Notes: generated by a model not told the origin, from the letters alone. DNA of 64,000 nucleotides from Enterococcus crotali (GCF_000633635.1 NZ_AYPQ01000006.1:248044-312043), one strand, 5' to 3'; positions 10,175 through 18,822 are shown, counted from the stretch's first letter. A program made the numbers and translations.

Positions 10175-10203
10175 ACTATAAGCGTATCCAATCACAAAGT
10201 CAA
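10175..10203 (-). promoter_or_regulatory. Promoter of the M-box/LCP transcript
   Basis: On the minus strand, TTGACT (10198-10203), a 17-base spacer and TATAGT (10175-10180). The predicted start lies a few bases before the aptamer, which fits a riboswitch leader. Confidence 0.75.
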
Positions 10204-10419
10204 ATTAAATTTTATCGAAACAATCTGCTTTTATAACGATGTAAACTACTTTGCGTTTAGCACTGTTGAGGAAACAGTATATAATAACATGACTTTTAAA
10301 ACAAAAAAATCTTTATAGTTTCTTAAAACATCTATATTCTGTTAATTGTCATGTTTAGATAGACATTCCTAGCATTATCTGTTTCAATGTTTAAAAGACA
10401 ACATAACTGGAGGCCACTC

Positions 10420-10929
10420 ATGGAACATTTTTTAGAAAAACAACAAGCTTTCTTTTTCAACTTTTTAACGGATAGTATTGATAACTTTTTATTGGAGCAA
10501 ACCGATGAAACCTTCTATGCCTTTGCTCTAGACTGTAGTATTTATGAAGAAGGCGAAATAAACCTTTGCATCAACTCTGTCGATCTTTGGCAAGAAACAG
10601 CGAGTTATTATACAAATAAAGGCTCTAACAAATCCCAACTAACAGAAATGAAATATAATGCTCGTGACTGGGATGAAAATCAACGGATTGCTTCCCTTCA
10701 TTTATTTGATGATTGGGTGGAAGATGAGCATGATATCGAGACTATCCTTGAATGGCTTTGCCAGCAAATGATCCTCTTCTCTGAAAGTGAAACATTTGAA
10801 CGAATCAAAAAAGCAGAGGACTTTAAGTTGCTCGTTTATGATCATAACGAAAGCATTTTTGATTCACAAGAACGGTTTGAAAAACTATCTACCTCAGACT
10901 ATTTTCAAATAAGCGAAGAAGAAAAATGA
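10420..10929 (+). CDS. DUF4303-like protein, function unknown
   Basis: A 169-residue acidic, soluble protein without signal peptide or membrane helix. The N-terminal half (FYAFALDCSIYEEGEINLCINS at about residues 35-56) resembles DUF4303 proteins, some of which sit near polymorphic toxins, but no toxin gene is adjacent here. The ATG at 10420 has GGAGG six bases upstream and is preferred over an ATG at 10387 without a ribosome binding site. A candidate promoter (TTAGCA, 17 bases, TATAAT) lies near 10256-10285. Transcription is divergent from the LCP gene. Confidence 0.6.
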   Translation: MEHFLEKQQAFFFNFLTDSIDNFLLEQTDETFYAFALDCSIYEEGEINLCINSVDLWQETASYYTNKGSNKSQLTEMKYNARDWDENQRIASLHLFDDWVEDEHDIETILEWLCQQMILFSESETFERIKKAEDFKLLVYDHNESIFDSQERFEKLSTSDYFQISEEEK

Positions 10930-11026
10930 GCCTTATGAATTTTGACACTCGTATGAAATAAATCATTTTTGCTTTTGAAAGGCGTCAAAATAAAAGGAAT
11001 TTCCAAAGCCTCCAACGCTTAACACG

Positions 11027-11527
11027 TTAGCGTTTACAATTTAATCTGATTAGTTGTTGCTTTTGCTTCCACCATTTATCCGTATCTAAGGTGTGAAACA
11101 AAAGTAACTTTTTTGTCCCACACCTTTTTTTAAATTTAAAACTAAATGCTAATTCTTCTAACTTAAAAAGAGTAACTAATAGTTCATTCACTTTTTCTAC
11201 TAATTTATTTTGGTCCATGAACTGATCTTTTGTTTCTATTTTTACTGTATCATTTGAATATGTTAAAAAATCATATTCTTCTTTAAGTGTGACTTGATAA
11301 TTTTCTTTTTTGTATAAAGTGTAATCATCAATAACATCCATCTTATATGCTCGTTTATAACCATTTTTTAACACAATCGCCGTTATCAAAGAATTGACGG
11401 TCAGTGTTTCTAGTGGGATTAGTTGATCCTCGATCGTCAATGTATAATTTTCATCCTCAATAATTCCGCAAGCATTGCAGCCTCCATCTAGCAAGTTAAC
11501 TGTTTTCGTGATTGTCGCTTTTTTCAT
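11027..11527 (-). CDS. Unrecognised 166-residue protein
   Basis: No family is recognised. The protein is soluble, lysine-rich, with a Cys-x2-Cys near the N-terminus (GGCNACGI) and a third cysteine near residue 140 (KKRCGTKK), so metal binding or a disulfide is possible. It is a single gene between two plus-strand genes. The start codon has an AGGATC-type weak ribosome binding site upstream. The palindrome AACGCT...AGCGTT at about 11018-11038 overlaps the stop codon and could end transcription. Confidence 0.6.
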   Translation of the reverse strand: MKKATITKTVNLLDGGCNACGIIEDENYTLTIEDQLIPLETLTVNSLITAIVLKNGYKRAYKMDVIDDYTLYKKENYQVTLKEEYDFLTYSNDTVKIETKDQFMDQNKLVEKVNELLVTLFKLEELAFSFKFKKRCGTKKLLLFHTLDTDKWWKQKQQLIRLNCKR

Positions 11528-11752
11528 TGCTAACAGATCCTTTCTGAAACGTCCTTCATTTCTCCTCTTAATTATACCAAAAGCTACACCTTATAAAAAA
11601 TAGTTTTTTTAAATACAAAAAAATCGAATTATTAATATATTTTAAACATTATGAGAAATCACTCATATATATTTACTTTATATTTGCTTTGGATAATAAT
11701 ATAAGCAAGCTATTGTTTATAAAACAGTAGTAAAAAAGAGGAGGTATTTTTT

Positions 11753-12604
11753 ATGAAATTTTTTAAAGGTATGATGGTTGCAGGTTTAGCAATCAGTTTA
11801 TGTTCTGCTAGTTTGTCAGCGGTGGCAAGCCCAGCAGACGCAGCAACAGTCGTGGAATCAAATTACAATAAGACTATCACTTTATTCAATAAAGCAGATA
11901 TCTTAGAGTACACAGGGTTATCATTAACTAGTTCAAATGTATCATCTGTTTACAACGAATTAGTTAAAGCAAGTACATGGGAAGCGGCTGGTTATAGTTC
12001 ATCAGAAGCAACTGTGATTGCAAGAGATTTCGGTAGAAACTACTACAAATCAGTAAACTTGTTACAAAAAATGACGTATCAAAAAGATTTACACCTTAAA
12101 GTTATCTTGATTACAAAAGGATATGTAAAAGCAGAATTTGGTTTACAATCATACTATGTACCAGAAACTGAAGTACCAGAAACTGAAGTACCAGAAATCG
12201 ATGTTCCGGAAGTTGATGTACCGGAAGTTGACGTTCCTGAAGTTGAGGTTCCTGAAACTGAAACACCAGAAGTTGAAGTTCCTGCTGCAAAATCTGATTT
12301 GAAAAAATTAGAAATCCAAGTAACATACAAAACTGGTCAACAAATCCAATTACAATATCAAGTAAATTCTAATGGAACTGTTAAAGCACAATACCAAGAC
12401 AAATCAAACAAAGTTCAATTACAAGGTAGCGCTGCTGAAACTAAAATCGAAGGAATCATCGCTGGCTTAGATTTAAAAAATGGTAGCGAAAAAACAATCA
12501 CTTCACACATTTTAAACAAATTAGGCCGTGGCACAAGCTACAAACAATTCCAATACCAAGGTCAATTTAACGATAATACACAAGTTAAATTCAAACTAAA
12601 ATAA
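11753..12604 (+). CDS. Secreted protein with E-V/T-P repeats and a C-terminal YusW-like domain
   Basis: A 283-residue exported protein. It has a Sec signal peptide (residues 1-30, cleavage near ASPADA), a helical N-terminal domain (about 35-130), a run of about ten five-residue repeats of the type VPE(T/V/I)(E/D) (about residues 136-182), and a C-terminal domain (about 185-283) whose pattern of KLEIQVTYKTG...LNKLGRG-type beta-alpha elements resembles YusW-like proteins (PF14039). No LPxTG, WxL or lipobox anchor is present. The repeats are also repetitive at DNA level (15-bp units), so length variation between strains is likely. A GAGGAGG lies just upstream of the start, and a strong terminator follows. 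The function is unknown; a cell-envelope or extracellular role is inferred from export. Confidence 0.75.
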   Translation: MKFFKGMMVAGLAISLCSASLSAVASPADAATVVESNYNKTITLFNKADILEYTGLSLTSSNVSSVYNELVKASTWEAAGYSSSEATVIARDFGRNYYKSVNLLQKMTYQKDLHLKVILITKGYVKAEFGLQSYYVPETEVPETEVPEIDVPEVDVPEVDVPEVEVPETETPEVEVPAAKSDLKKLEIQVTYKTGQQIQLQYQVNSNGTVKAQYQDKSNKVQLQGSAAETKIEGIIAGLDLKNGSEKTITSHILNKLGRGTSYKQFQYQGQFNDNTQVKFKLK

Positions 12605-12663
12605 GCAGTAAAATCATCAATCATCATAAATAATAGGTGCTTAGCACATAAGCCCTAAAGAAA

Positions 12664-12711
12664 AATCCAGATACCAATCAAGTTGATCGGCATCTGGATT
12701 ATTTTTTTTAC
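12664..12711 (+). terminator. Intrinsic terminator after the secreted YusW-like gene
   Basis: AATCCAGAT pairs with ATCTGGATT and is followed by a long T run. Nothing else is recognised in 12605-12868. Confidence 0.85.
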
Positions 12712-12868
12712 AAAATAAGAACGCCTTTAGCTAAAATTACTGTAAAACACTGCCAGACATGAGCTGATGCAGAACAGTACCTACTTGCTCACAAAAATTT
12801 GTAGAGTACCAAGTAGGAATCGTTCAACATCGAAATTAAAAATTCCGTGTTTCTTATCTTCTTATTAT

Positions 12869-13912
12869 TTATTCAACTTTTTTTCTTTTTCGCCATAAAA
12901 TATACGTTTGAATCAGTACCAGTAACGCTAATAAAATAACCACTAAAATCAGCCACAAAGGAACCTTACTTTCAACCTTAGCTGTCTTATTTTCTTCATT
13001 GATCTGCTTGGCTTGCTCCCTTGTAATGTCAAACTCATTTTCAAATGCCCATTCTTTGCCAGCTTGACTGATTTGGGTTTTACTAATATATTTCCCCGGT
13101 TGTAATTGCCTTTTGATCGGTACAGGAAAGTTCATCACTGAGTCAGGTGCCATTTCCAATGCGTCTTTTTCTAACTTGATTAAAGGCGTCTTTTCTCCTT
13201 TTTTTTGGATCGTAATCTTTACATCCATTTTCTTTGAAATCGCAGCATTTTTATTGCGGATCGAATGAATGACAGACAGCTTCTTTCCTTGTTTAGATTT
13301 AGCTACTTTTACTGAATCCATTTCATAATCCGGTAAGATCGATTCATCTGTCTCATTCAAAACAACACCGACAACATAATGAAATCGTTGCTGAATCGTC
13401 ACATCTTTCTTTTTCTCTTGGCTTTCAGGTGCATTTTTGGTAAAACGCAGTCCACCTACAATCACACCATCATATCTTTCTTTTGGCATTTCCAAGTGAA
13501 ATCGGGCAATTTTAGTTTCATACGGCTGTAAAGAAATATTCGTCTCTAAAACCTTGACCAAAGACTCAAAAGGATAGTCTAAGGTCTTATCCTTGATTCC
13601 TTTTAACGTGTAATCGATCATTCCTTCTTCTGTGGTCGTAGCATTTATTGCATTAACTGAAACAGAGATCGGCGCATCTTCCGGATTAACTAACTTCACT
13701 TGAAGTTCTTGCTCCTCTTGCTGCTGCATTTTCAAATCAAAATATGATTTATTTAGATCGACTTGGTTCTGTGGAATAATTGCTTGTACATAAAAACTAT
13801 TCGTTTCAGCCTCTTGTGCTAAAACAGTCTCCACTTTCAATAAACAAAAGAAAAAAATAAGTCCGACAAAGCATAATATCTGATAAATAGTTAACCTAAA
13901 ACAACCTTTCAC
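12869..13912 (-). CDS. WxL-interacting surface protein (DUF916/DUF3324), cluster 1
   Basis: A 347-residue type I membrane protein: signal peptide (about residues 5-32), WxL peptidoglycan-binding domain (formerly DUF916, about 40-160, starting FYVQAIIPQNQ), WxL host-binding domain (formerly DUF3324, about 165-300), and a C-terminal membrane helix with a basic tail (PLWLILVVILLALLVLIQTYILWRKRKK region). Such proteins tie WxL proteins to the wall and membrane. The GTG at 13912 is eight bases after AAGGAG; the GTG at 13921 overlaps that motif. It is the last gene of a three-gene cluster (large surface protein, WxL protein, this protein) and is paralogous to the gene at 41133-42215. Confidence 0.9.
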   Translation of the reverse strand: MKGCFRLTIYQILCFVGLIFFFCLLKVETVLAQEAETNSFYVQAIIPQNQVDLNKSYFDLKMQQQEEQELQVKLVNPEDAPISVSVNAINATTTEEGMIDYTLKGIKDKTLDYPFESLVKVLETNISLQPYETKIARFHLEMPKERYDGVIVGGLRFTKNAPESQEKKKDVTIQQRFHYVVGVVLNETDESILPDYEMDSVKVAKSKQGKKLSVIHSIRNKNAAISKKMDVKITIQKKGEKTPLIKLEKDALEMAPDSVMNFPVPIKRQLQPGKYISKTQISQAGKEWAFENEFDITREQAKQINEENKTAKVESKVPLWLILVVILLALLVLIQTYILWRKRKKVE

Positions 13913-13943
13913 TTGAATCACTCCTTTGATAGAATCAGAAAAA

Positions 13944-14003
13944 AGAAGCTGCGAAAGAGCTTATTTCCGAAAGAGTTGCTTTTTCTCGGAGTTAGACGCT
14001 TCT
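13944..14003 (-). other. Intercistronic hairpin between WxL and WxL-interacting genes, cluster 1
   Basis: AGAAGC (13944-13949) pairs with GCTTCT (13998-14003), and inside CGAAAGAGC can pair imperfectly with GCTTTTTCTCG. There is no T run after it. A much better hairpin occupies the same place in cluster 2. Confidence 0.4.
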
Positions 14004-14035
14004 ATCTCAGCCTCTCTTTCCATCATATATTGCTT

Positions 14036-14638
14036 TTATGGGGCATCAGCCAAAGTCCAGTCAATCGTTGAGGTGTGCTTACCAAGCGTTGCCATTGCTG
14101 CTGGCACATTTAGCGTCACCCCTGCATTTTCAGTATCCGGCCAAGTAAATGTCCACGTTCCAGCTCCTGCACCTGTTGCCGCACTTGCAAATGGTGTTGC
14201 TGTTGAAGCACCACTTGTTAATTTAACCGCATTTACAGGTGTAGGTGCATCTGCATCACTATTTGTTACCGCTTGGGTATTTTTAAAATTCAAACTGGCA
14301 TTTGGTAACGATGCTGCCGCTGCACTATCTTTAAACCCATTTAATTTGCCACTAAGTTTCCAACCTGCATTTGTTCCTCGAGCATCTGAAACGACAACCT
14401 TGATTGCATCTGGATTTGTTGGGATGTATGCCGCATCATTGACCGAAATCGTTTGTGATGCGTAACTGATTGTTGAAACAGCCTCTAAAGTCAAAGCACC
14501 TGGGGTAAACGTAACATCTACATCAGTGGCTTTATTGATATCGGCGGCACTTGCTGCTTGTCCGACAAATAATGTACCAAACACAACTGACAATAATAGA
14601 ACTTTTGAACTAGTAGTAATGAACGTTGAACTTTTCAT
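14036..14638 (-). CDS. WxL-domain surface protein, small, cluster 1
   Basis: A 200-residue secreted protein with a signal peptide (cleavage near GQAASA, residue 29) and a single WxL domain filling the rest. The two diagnostic motifs are present: GWKLSG in the middle (NAGWKLSGKLNGF) and the C-terminal STIDWTLADAP. WxL domains bind peptidoglycan non-covalently and are displayed on the enterococcal surface. The ATG at 14638 has AAAGG nine bases upstream. It follows the large surface protein gene by 33 bases. Confidence 0.92.
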   Translation of the reverse strand: MKSSTFITTSSKVLLLSVVFGTLFVGQAASAADINKATDVDVTFTPGALTLEAVSTISYASQTISVNDAAYIPTNPDAIKVVVSDARGTNAGWKLSGKLNGFKDSAAAASLPNASLNFKNTQAVTNSDADAPTPVNAVKLTSGASTATPFASAATGAGAGTWTFTWPDTENAGVTLNVPAAMATLGKHTSTIDWTLADAP

Positions 14639-14671
14639 TTTATACACCCTTTCTTTATTGGTAAATCTATT

Positions 14672-16870
14672 TTATTTGGTACCAACAGAAACAATGATTC
14701 TACCACTTGCAGCTGTTTCAGTACCAAGTGTTGCCGTTGTATTAAAGGTGATCGAAGTCCCTGCTTGTAATTGACGACCAGAAATATCTAGTACAAAACT
14801 TCCGTCTGTATTAACCACAACTTCTTCATAAACATTTCCCGGAAACCTTGCTCTAACTTTAAATTGAGTACCTTCCGGAGCGTTTGTAAGTTTAACTGTT
14901 CCCTTGATCACTGTGTCTCCCACAAAGATAGGAGTAACCACTGGTGTTGGAACAACATATCCTTCTAAAGATGGTACTTTGCCAACCGCAAAAACCACGC
15001 TTTCACTGACTTTTCCTTTGAAAGACTGAGGATGTTCTGCAATTGTTACTAATCGTAGCGGATTGCCTTCTTTTAAATTTTTATCTGCTGTACTAATCTC
15101 AAATGTCCCGTCCTCTTCAATTGCGACTCTTCTCAATGAACCATCTGGAAATTGAACTTCCACAAATAATTTAGTCCCAATTGGAACATCGCTTGCCTCA
15201 ACTCTTCCTGTGATGACCTTACTTCCTTCGTTGACAGTTTTAAATTGTGGCTTAGGAACTTGATAATTTTTCAAAGGATCTATGAGTACTCGTTTAGTTT
15301 CTGGTTCGCTAGCCTTTGTTCGTTCACCATCGCTTGCTTCAATCACTACTTTTAATTGATCATTCCCTTGTGGTTGATATTTACCAAACGGAAGCGTAAA
15401 GCGACCATCTTCATTGAGCAGTGCAGTTAAGCTGGTGCCATCAGGTAAGTCTAGCTTGGCTGTAAACGTGATCCCTTTTGGAATTGGCTGAGTTAGAGCG
15501 ACACTCCCCTTCAGATTTGGCATCCCTTCTAAAATGTCACCAATGACAGGCTTCGCAACAACGTAGTGAACAAAAGGATCTGCTATCACTTGTTTTATTG
15601 TAGGATCACTGACCTTGGAATAATTCTCTACACGAGCTTCAATCACTACTTTTAGTTGATCATTCCCTTGAGGCTGGTAATCACCAAAAGGAATGCTAAA
15701 AGAGCCGTCTTCATTGACTACACCAGATAGAGTATTCCCAGTTGGCAGTTCAACTTTTGCTTCAAATGTCGCACCTGTCGGGATCGGCTGTACCAGAGCT
15801 ACATTTCCTTTAAGGCCTGTCATACCTTCAACAATATCGTCCACAACTGGACTTGTAACTGGATAGTTTGCTAACGGATCTTCTGCTACTTGATCAAAAT
15901 AAAGATTGATTGAATCCCCATTTGCATGGATCGTATTTAAAATTTCTAAATCGATGACTGGGTTATTAACAGCCATTGCTGTTACCTTAGCTTTTTCAGC
16001 CGTTACATCAGAAACTTTAGTAGAAAAATCAAAATTGACAGCACCTAGTACATTCGCTTGTAATGCATCTGTCAATACATCAGACGTACCATTCGCAATT
16101 TTACCTACTAGATCCAACAAACCATTCACAGCTGGTTTTAGTAAATCAAGAACCGGATTTAAAATCGCTAAAATTCCAGTAAATTTTAAGCCATTAACGG
16201 CTTCTTTCAACGGATTAAACAGATTCGCATACGTTGTACGGACGTATTGTCCTAAGCCATCTGTGAAATCGACCATTACATACTTGCCATCTGGTGATAA
16301 TTTTCCCTCAACCGAAGCTTGATAACTCCCTAAATCCTGAAGTGAATTAAGTCCTTCAAACGCTTTTTCTAAGGAATCAAGTTGTAATCCTAACGGTTTT
16401 GCCAAACCCAATAGCCTAGTCACCAAACCACCTACTTTTAAAACCAAATCTTTCACGCCTGGAACATCCCCTGGCACAATTGGAAGTAGTTTAGCGCTTG
16501 CATTGATCAAAATGGGTCCCTCAATCTTGCCGCGTAACTCTTCTGGAATTGCAAATACAATAACTTTTGGCGATGCTAACCCTACATCAGCAACACCAGT
16601 ACCTTTGAAGGTTAGATTTAAATCATATGTAGAATCGGCGTTTTTTTCTAATTGGACACCATCATTGATGATCGTTCCATTATTTGAAGAAAGTTGTGTC
16701 CCCTTTAAAATACTGATATCTGCTAAATCGGCTGGATTTGTTCCCTCTGCCGCCTCTACCCTATACTGATTCCTATTCCCAAAAACAACGAGCGAACTAG
16801 GTGTTATAGCCGTTGCTAGTAAAACCATTGCCCCCACTAACGTAATCGACGTGCGATAATTCTTTTTCAT
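14672..16870 (-). CDS. Large WxL-locus surface protein with adhesive domain and Ig-like repeats (no WxL or LPxTG)
   Basis: A 732-residue exported protein. After a signal peptide (residues 1-40) comes an adhesive-type domain of about 300 residues (KVIVFAIPEELRGKIEGP region), then four related Ig-like modules of about 85 residues, two of them nearly duplicated (both contain YQPQGNDQLKVVIEA). The C-terminus (RIIVSVGTK) has no WxL motif, sortase signal or membrane helix, unlike its counterpart in cluster 2, so its attachment must be indirect or absent. The ATG at 16870 is five bases after GGAGG. First gene of WxL cluster 1. Confidence 0.85.
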   Translation of the reverse strand: MKKNYRTSITLVGAMVLLATAITPSSLVVFGNRNQYRVEAAEGTNPADLADISILKGTQLSSNNGTIINDGVQLEKNADSTYDLNLTFKGTGVADVGLASPKVIVFAIPEELRGKIEGPILINASAKLLPIVPGDVPGVKDLVLKVGGLVTRLLGLAKPLGLQLDSLEKAFEGLNSLQDLGSYQASVEGKLSPDGKYVMVDFTDGLGQYVRTTYANLFNPLKEAVNGLKFTGILAILNPVLDLLKPAVNGLLDLVGKIANGTSDVLTDALQANVLGAVNFDFSTKVSDVTAEKAKVTAMAVNNPVIDLEILNTIHANGDSINLYFDQVAEDPLANYPVTSPVVDDIVEGMTGLKGNVALVQPIPTGATFEAKVELPTGNTLSGVVNEDGSFSIPFGDYQPQGNDQLKVVIEARVENYSKVSDPTIKQVIADPFVHYVVAKPVIGDILEGMPNLKGSVALTQPIPKGITFTAKLDLPDGTSLTALLNEDGRFTLPFGKYQPQGNDQLKVVIEASDGERTKASEPETKRVLIDPLKNYQVPKPQFKTVNEGSKVITGRVEASDVPIGTKLFVEVQFPDGSLRRVAIEEDGTFEISTADKNLKEGNPLRLVTIAEHPQSFKGKVSESVVFAVGKVPSLEGYVVPTPVVTPIFVGDTVIKGTVKLTNAPEGTQFKVRARFPGNVYEEVVVNTDGSFVLDISGRQLQAGTSITFNTTATLGTETAASGRIIVSVGTK

Positions 16871-16935
16871 GATTGCCTCCTTCATTTTAAAAGCATAACA
16901 AAGCTTATGCTTTGCTTCGTATAACTAGGTAACAT

Positions 16936-16963
16936 AAAGACTGAATAGCTAGTTCAGTCTTTA
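16936..16963 (-). other. Leader hairpin upstream of WxL cluster 1
   Basis: AAAGACTGA pairs with TCAGTCTTT around a short loop in the leader between the promoter at 17033-17061 and the first start codon. There is no T run, so it may stabilise the message rather than end it. Confidence 0.45.
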
Positions 16964-17032
16964 AACTTATTTATCTGTTTATTTCTAGGTCGACCCATAC
17001 AGACAATTAAGTAATACATGATTGCATTGTAA

Positions 17033-17061
17033 AGAATACTATCTAAATAATTTTATTTCAA
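17033..17061 (-). promoter_or_regulatory. Promoter of WxL cluster 1
   Basis: On the minus strand, TTGAAA (17056-17061), exactly 17 bases, then TATTCT (17033-17038). It gives a leader of about 155 bases. The rest of the gap 16871-17397 holds only AT-rich sequence and a leader hairpin. Confidence 0.65.
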
Positions 17062-17397
17062 ACAATTGGATTGTATTTTTTACTAAAAAATGCTTTTAGA
17101 GAATTAAAATCACACGACTCCTCTCTTTGCACAAAAGCTAATTTAGAAAGCCCGTTTTTTTATAAAAAATCAAGCATCACTCTATTACATTTTGTTTTGA
17201 TATGCCTGTATTTCTTCCACACAAACAAACTAAAATCAGTAACAATCGCTTTATTTATAAACAGTAAACGCTGCTTTTAAGGCAAATAAAATAACACTTA
17301 TTTTCTAAAAAAGTTTCCAATCTGTATTTCCCCACCAAAGCAATGCCTGTGATAGAATTAAGCTAAGATGAATTACTTATAAATTGGAGGTCAGACA

Positions 17398-17937
17398 ATG
17401 AACTATCAAGAAATACTAGCATTTTGGTTTGAGGAAACTGAAGCCAGTCAGTGGTTTAAAAAGGATTTAGCTTTTGATGATCTTATCAAGGAGAGGTTTT
17501 CAACCGTCCATAAGCAAGTGGCTCAAGGAGAGACATTCGCTTGGCGAAAAAGCATTGACGGACGTTTAGCTGAAATTATTGTCTTAGATCAGTTTTCACG
17601 GAATTTATTTAGAGGTCAGGTACAATCTTTTGCATACGACGGCATGGCTTTAGTTTTAGCACAAGAGGCGATCGCAACCGGGGAAATAGCACTTTTAACT
17701 ACTGAACAACGAGCATTTATATATATGCCATTGATGCACTCTGAATCCTTAGTGATTCATGATGAAGCATTAAAATATTTTGCAGAAAAAGGACTAGAAC
17801 ACAATCTTGCCTTTGAAATAAAGCATCGCGATATTTTAGTGCGTTTTGGTCGCTATCCACATCGGAATGACATTTTAGGTAGACAATCAACAGTGGAAGA
17901 AATTGCTTTTTTAAAAGAACCTGGTTCTTCGTTTTAA
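17398..17937 (+). CDS. DUF924 family protein
   Basis: A 179-residue soluble protein of the DUF924 family (tetratricopeptide-like helices). Visible family motifs are ILAFWFEE near the N-terminus, IIVLDQFSRNLFRG near residue 60, and the C-terminal FGRYPHRNDILGR. The length is normal. A GGAGG lies upstream of the ATG. Single gene with a strong terminator shared with the converging gene. The family's biochemical role is not established. Confidence 0.9.
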   Translation: MNYQEILAFWFEETEASQWFKKDLAFDDLIKERFSTVHKQVAQGETFAWRKSIDGRLAEIIVLDQFSRNLFRGQVQSFAYDGMALVLAQEAIATGEIALLTTEQRAFIYMPLMHSESLVIHDEALKYFAEKGLEHNLAFEIKHRDILVRFGRYPHRNDILGRQSTVEEIAFLKEPGSSF

Positions 17938-17942
17938 TGGAT

Positions 17943-17991
17943 AAAAGAGGCAGATTGGGACACAACTCTTTTGTTCCAATCTTCCTCTTTT
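17943..17991. terminator. Bidirectional terminator between converging genes
   Basis: AAAAGAGG-AGATTGG pairs with CCAATCT-CCTCTTTT, with T-rich sequence on both sides, placed between the DUF924 gene (+) and the gene ending at 17993 (-). Confidence 0.85.
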
Positions 17992-17992
17992 A

Positions 17993-18418
17993 TTATGTCC
18001 AATCAAAGTAATAATGTTTCTTAAGCTTAAGATTTTTTGTGTTTTTTTCAATACTTTTCGGACGGTCATCTTCAGTAAATATCTCTAATTCCATTGTTTT
18101 TAAATGAATAAAATAGTAGAGCTGATGCTCTTCTTCGAACAGTAAGGCATATTCTTTATCAAAATCTAAGCGATCAAAAAAACCTTGAACGAAGACTTGT
18201 TCATGCTCTTGCTCAATAATTAAACTATCTTTCTTAGCAGAGGTTCTTGAAAGAGTGACACCATCTGCCAGCACTATCGTATGTCCAGTACTTGTTGCTC
18301 CATTTTCGATATTATTTTTTGGAAAAAGTAGTTGATACGTTTCGCTACGAAAAAAAACTATAGCTAAGCCAATTATCAAAACCAACACAATTGTAGTCCC
18401 CACTGCTCTTTTTATCAT
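17993..18418 (-). CDS. Unrecognised membrane-anchored protein, 141 residues
   Basis: One N-terminal membrane helix (about residues 8-24, TTIVLVLIIGLAIVFF) followed by a small soluble domain of mixed strands and helices rich in Asp, Glu and Lys. There is no lipobox and no recognised family. Single gene. A GAGGTTGTTC-type ribosome binding site lies before the ATG. The region upstream (18419-18793) is AT-rich with nothing recognisable. Confidence 0.65.
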   Translation of the reverse strand: MIKRAVGTTIVLVLIIGLAIVFFRSETYQLLFPKNNIENGATSTGHTIVLADGVTLSRTSAKKDSLIIEQEHEQVFVQGFFDRLDFDKEYALLFEEEHQLYYFIHLKTMELEIFTEDDRPKSIEKNTKNLKLKKHYYFDWT

Positions 18419-18793
18419 TAGATGAACAACCTCTTTCTTTGATTTTTAGCCTATCATATAAAAAATAGTCCAGTCAATATGAAAAAAAATTAGCTTATAA
18501 ATACTTAATCAGATTTTAGAACTACTCAGATAAATCCATTACTTTTATTTGAAAGTTATTTTATTTAGATCATTCTGACTCTAAATCATTCACTTAACAA
18601 GCCATCTATTTAAAAATATCAATTGTAATCTTACTAATTGATAGTCAAGCATCTTACATATATATACAAATAATTCATAAAACAAGTATCATTACTAAAT
18701 ACAATCAACTCAGTGATTCCTCCTCATTCATCCCACCATTGTTATTAATACTATTCAAATAATAAATCCTTGTCCCTTTAAGTAAAAAAACTC

Positions 18794-18822
18794 TTGACTA
18801 CACTATAAATAAACCCTATTAT
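18794..18822 (+). promoter_or_regulatory. Promoter of the coiled-coil protein gene
   Basis: TTGACT (18794-18799), 17 bases, TATTAT (18817-18822). It lies 44 bases before the TTG start and supports that gene being real. Confidence 0.65.

Noticed and set aside
12111..12326. Minus-strand Leu/Gln/Phe-rich frame opposite the five-residue repeats
   Set aside because: Artefact of reading the 15-bp repeats on the other strand.
13926..14465. Plus-strand frame of 179 codons opposite the small WxL gene
   Set aside because: Antisense shadow caused by the Ala/Thr-rich WxL coding sequence; the minus-strand gene has a signal peptide and WxL motifs.
15906..16322. Long plus-strand frame inside the large WxL-locus protein gene
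   Set aside because: Shadow of the repeat-rich coding strand; no start signal and no recognisable product.
17071..17280. Plus-strand open frame of 69 codons between WxL cluster 1 and the DUF924 gene
   Set aside because: No ribosome binding site, low-complexity composition, and it overlaps the minus-strand promoter of the WxL cluster.
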